Source: Antennarius striatus
Lineage: Eukaryota; Chordata; Actinopteri; Lophiiformes; Antennariidae
Direction of reading: 5' to 3'
NCBI RefSeq assembly: GCF_040054535.1
Contig: NC_090784.1
Coordinates: forward strand, 4,473,501 to 4,537,500
Length of the DNA stretch: 64,000 nt
Part shown: piece by piece, positions 38,181 through 64,000 of the stretch
Layout: each line of letters starts with the position of its first letter
Position numbering within the stretch: the first letter of the stretch is position 1
Position numbers and translations under genes: made by a program
The notes under the pieces: generated by a model
Database searches by the model: none
What the model was told of the DNA's origin: nothing
What the model saw: the letters and a program-made list of their open reading frames with translations, nothing else

Positions 38181-38838
38181 AATTTAAATTACATTTTTTT
38201 GGAAACATTTCAATTTACATTAAAGTGATTATCATAATTTTTCATTTTCTAAAACAACTAACAAGAACATTTGATTTTCTCTTCATGTTCTGTTTGTTTT
38301 TTTTAAATATACCTGTGTGAGTGGGAGTTGACTCAGATGAGGGTTCCTCATGCATGACTAAAAAACTTGTACTCATATCCCAATTATTATTTAGAATTAA
38401 AAAAAAATTCAGATGTACAGCCAAGTTAAACAACTTTTTTTCTGTGTTTCTTTAATGGGATCCTGTATGCATGATGAGACAGTCACTTTAAATAAGAAAC
38501 TCCTTACATTTCACAGTTACATACACCTGTGTATCCTACATCCTCTTCACATCAGCAGGTAGTACAGGCAGGTTGTGTTGACTGTCTTCCAGCTGGAATC
38601 AGCAGAAACTCGTCCAAACCTGCAGCAGAAGTTACCAGTGACGCCACTTTACAGTTCATACGATCCACTGGTGAAATAGGCACCAGGCTCTCCGTGGTTC
38701 CGCCGCACAGCTGCAGCTCCAGTCCATGTTTTCTCTGCTGCTGTCCGCCTGCTGTCAATGAACATCCAGCGTCCTCTCCGCTTTACTCCTCTACGCGTTC
38801 CCATCGCTCCTCCTCTTCTTCCTATCTGGATTTTCTCC

Positions 38839-38841
<3 letters not shown>
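38181..38841. other. Spacer upstream of rims2
   Basis: No clear gene. GC content rises from about 38560, possibly the start of the rims2 promoter area. Confidence 0.45.

Positions 38842-38914
<73 letters not shown>
38842..38914. repeat. CT dinucleotide microsatellite
   Basis: About 36 uninterrupted CT units, about 690 bp before the rims2 start codon, followed by a CCCT-rich tract. Confidence 0.97.
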
Positions 38915-38918
<4 letters not shown>

Positions 38919-39606
38919 CCTCTCTCCCTCTCCCATTGCATCCATTTTTGTGCATTTAAGAAATCACCAAGAATTACCAACCTAGAGGAAAGAGAGCCGA
39001 GCGGAGCGGCAGAGTAGGGTGAAGGACTCTAACACCCACCAGGACGGAGCGGCCGCCTTTTACTCCAACATGAGAGGAAAAGCTTTCTGAAGGATGGCAG
39101 CGATGGGTTAGACAGGATTTAAAATGACTGCAAAATAAAAGGCAAGAGTTGTGCTGTAATTCTCTGTATTTCTTCTACTTTCCATCCGTGGATGAATGGA
39201 GGCTGGGAATACCTGGAGGTTGTAGCATGCAGCCTTTTGCTCTCTCGCTTCTTTAAAGGGCATCTATTTCTAATCTTTTCTGTTTCATGTTTCATGTGTA
39301 AATTCGGCTTTTTCCACCTACAACCGCTTGAACATCGCCACTTCCAGCTCTCATTCGGCTGCATCTCTTCCCCTAACCCCATCCTGGGTGTTTTAACAGA
39401 ACAGGATGGAGCCAGTTAATTCATATTTTGACGCGTATTTACGCAGCGCGGTGTACTCTGTGCATGTCGGTCCCAGCTGATATGTCATGCCGCCTCTCAG
39501 TCCTCAAGCCACTTTTGAATTTTGACAGCATGAAGTCGAACCCGACAGAATGCTGCTGGTTTTGACGGTGCTTTTCCTCTTTTTGTAGCCTGTGTGTGTG
39601 TAAAAG
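38915..39606 (+). promoter_or_regulatory. rims2: Likely rims2 promoter and 5' untranslated region
   Basis: Position and rising GC content suggest the promoter and leader. I see no TATA box or other decisive element, and the start site cannot be placed. Confidence 0.35.
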
Positions 39607-62423
<22,817 letters not shown>

Positions 62424-63389
62424 GTAACTCTGACTTGCATGCTAGGTGATCTCCATTAATAGGGACACAGACACATGCAGATGCCCCCGCCCCCACCCCC
62501 ACCCCCCCTCAGGCAACATGCTCCCTCTGCTGCTATTCCATATCCAAGGTTATGACACGTTCAAGTGAAATCTGGGAATTGGGCCAAATGTGTCTCTAAT
62601 GACAACTAATGCTTTCCAGAGTATCATCATGTACTCCAGTCTGAAGACATCCCATTCACTTACAGTAGTGTGCAGTTCTCTGTTTCGCCACTAGGGGGAA
62701 GTGTTCCCCTTTTCTCTCGCATGACGGCCCTGATCTGTGCTTTTGTATAACAAGTCGCTCCACTGCCTACACCCCCCACCCCCACCCCCCCGTGAAATCC
62801 TCCTCACAGACTAAGCTGAAGCTTTTAGTATTAGACTGCTTAGATTTAAATCATGAGCTGAGTGTTTTCATGCGATGCCATCCAATCCTCTGCTGTTGTG
62901 AGAGGACTACCAGGATCTATTAATGCCACTCACAGCACCACTTTCCCTATCTGTCCTGCTCTCCCCCAGCTCCCCCAGCTCCCTATTCTTTCTTTCTTTC
63001 TTTTTTTGGGGGGATGGTGGTGGTGCATTCTGGGTGAGAGTGTGAGGAAGTGTGAGAAGTGTGACTATTTGTGGTTATTTCCATTCTGTTTTTTTCTTCT
63101 TTAGCTTGTTTATTCATGTTTATTCACATTTTTGTTCAGTATGGTTTAATCACAATCATATTTTGTAGTTTTTAGTGGGTTGTGGGGTCAGGGATTTATG
63201 TCTACCTTTTTAAACCTGTTTTTTAAATACTTGATTGTTTTTAGCTCCATATTTAACATGTGCATCATCAAGCTTGATGCTGAATATCGATGGGGTTAAG
63301 GACATTGAGAACAGAGCACCTGGTTTTAGTTTGATAAATATAAAAAAGTTAGATGCTATATTTGTCCAGAAAACACACAGCATTGTTGA
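62424..63389 (+). other. rims2 intron 4, left part
   Basis: C-runs near 62486-62511 and 62772-62790; T-runs; no gene. Runs into the LINE fragment. Confidence 0.6.
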
Positions 63390-63975
63390 GAATGGAACTG
63401 ATAGTGAGAAGATGCCTGAGGAATGGAGGAGAAGTGTGCTGGTGCCCATTTTTAAGAACAAGGGAGATGTGCAGAGTTGTGGCAACTACAGAGGAATAAA
63501 GCTGATGAGCCATACAATGAAGTTATGGGAGAGAGTAGTGGAAGCTAGACTAAGGGCAGAAGTGAACATTTGTGAGCAGCAGTATGGTTTCATGCCAAAA
63601 AATAGTACCACAGATGCAGTATTTGCTTTGAGGATGTTGATAGAGAAGTACAGAGAAGGCCAGAGGGAGCTGCATTGTGTTTTTGTAGATCTGGAGAAAG
63701 CTGATGACAGGGTGCCCAGAGAGGAACTGTGGTATTGTATGAGGAAGTCTGGAGTGTCAGAGAAGTATGTTAGAGCGGTGCAGGACATGTATGAGGACTG
63801 TAAGACAGTGGTGAGGTGTGATGTAGGTGTGACAGAGGAGTTCAAGGTGGAGGTGGGACTGCATCAGGGATCAGCTCTGAGCCCCTTCTTGTTCGCTATG
63901 GTGATGGAAAGGCTGACAGACGAGGTTAGACAGGAATCTCCATGGACTATGATGTTGTGACATTGTGATCTGCTG
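63390..63975 (+). mobile_element. RTE-type LINE reverse transcriptase fragment, inactive
   Basis: An open frame to 63960 reads MPEEWRRSVLVPIFKNKGD, NYRGIKLMSHTMKLWERVVE, QQYGFMPKNSTTDAVFALRM, LHCVFVDLEKADDRVPREEL and VGLHQGSALSPFLFAMVMER: fingers and palm motifs of RTE-clade reverse transcriptase. The family's usual Tyr after LEKA is Asp here. The frame stops exactly at the FADD catalytic box (after SPWTMM), where a small deletion removes the paired aspartates. The 5' part is missing. It lies inside rims2 intron 4. Confidence 0.88.
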
Positions 63976-64000
63976 GAGGAGAGATAGTGACTATGTTGGT

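Noticed and set aside
38529-39017. 162-codon open frame upstream of rims2
   Set aside because: Its middle is the CT microsatellite translated as Leu-Ser repeats; no homology on either side.

Overview
The window is eukaryotic nuclear DNA from a ray-finned fish, probably a percomorph-type teleost. Introns have GT/AG ends. CA, GA and TA microsatellites are long and frequent. The repeat set is typical of teleosts: V-SINE/DANA-like SINEs, RTE and L2 LINE pieces, Tc1 remnants, and hAT-like and pogo-like MITEs. The exact species cannot be told from the sequence. There are no prokaryotic genes, CRISPR arrays or RNA genes that I can support.

Five protein-coding genes are present, in the order known from human 8q22.3: fzd6 (+, coding 6588-13686), cthrc1 (+, 15026-19542), slc25a32 (-, 25700-20482), dcaf13 (+, 26741-35159) and the first four coding exons of rims2 (+, from 39607, continuing past the right edge). 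I placed exon borders by reading splice sites and checking phase. The four complete models close without frameshifts: Fzd6 694 aa, Cthrc1 229 aa, Slc25a32 322 aa and Dcaf13 445 aa.

Layout. 1-6368 is upstream DNA with a SINE, a 26-bp minisatellite and a possible fzd6 5' leader exon. fzd6 and cthrc1 are very close: 206 bp separate the fzd6 poly(A) signal from the cthrc1 start codon. cthrc1 and slc25a32 converge tail to tail. slc25a32 and dcaf13 diverge from a 1.04-kb shared promoter region that holds a near-consensus ZNF143/Staf site. dcaf13 introns hold a cluster of repeats. 35340-39606 is a repeat-rich spacer, and after 39812 rims2 has an 18-kb first intron full of microsatellites and transposon copies.

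The genes do not form one pathway. Fzd6 and Cthrc1 both act in Wnt/planar cell polarity signalling. Slc25a32 is a mitochondrial folate/FAD carrier. Dcaf13 is a nucleolar WD40 protein for 18S rRNA maturation. Rims2 is a presynaptic active-zone scaffold. No new multi-gene system is evident. The most unusual material is non-coding: a perfect 27-bp inverted repeat enclosing a TA/CA/TA array, a 26-bp tandem array with alternating variants, a perfect 19-bp-stem hairpin, a hAT-like element with perfect 8-bp target duplications, and a chimeric SINE carrying an RTE-LINE tail.
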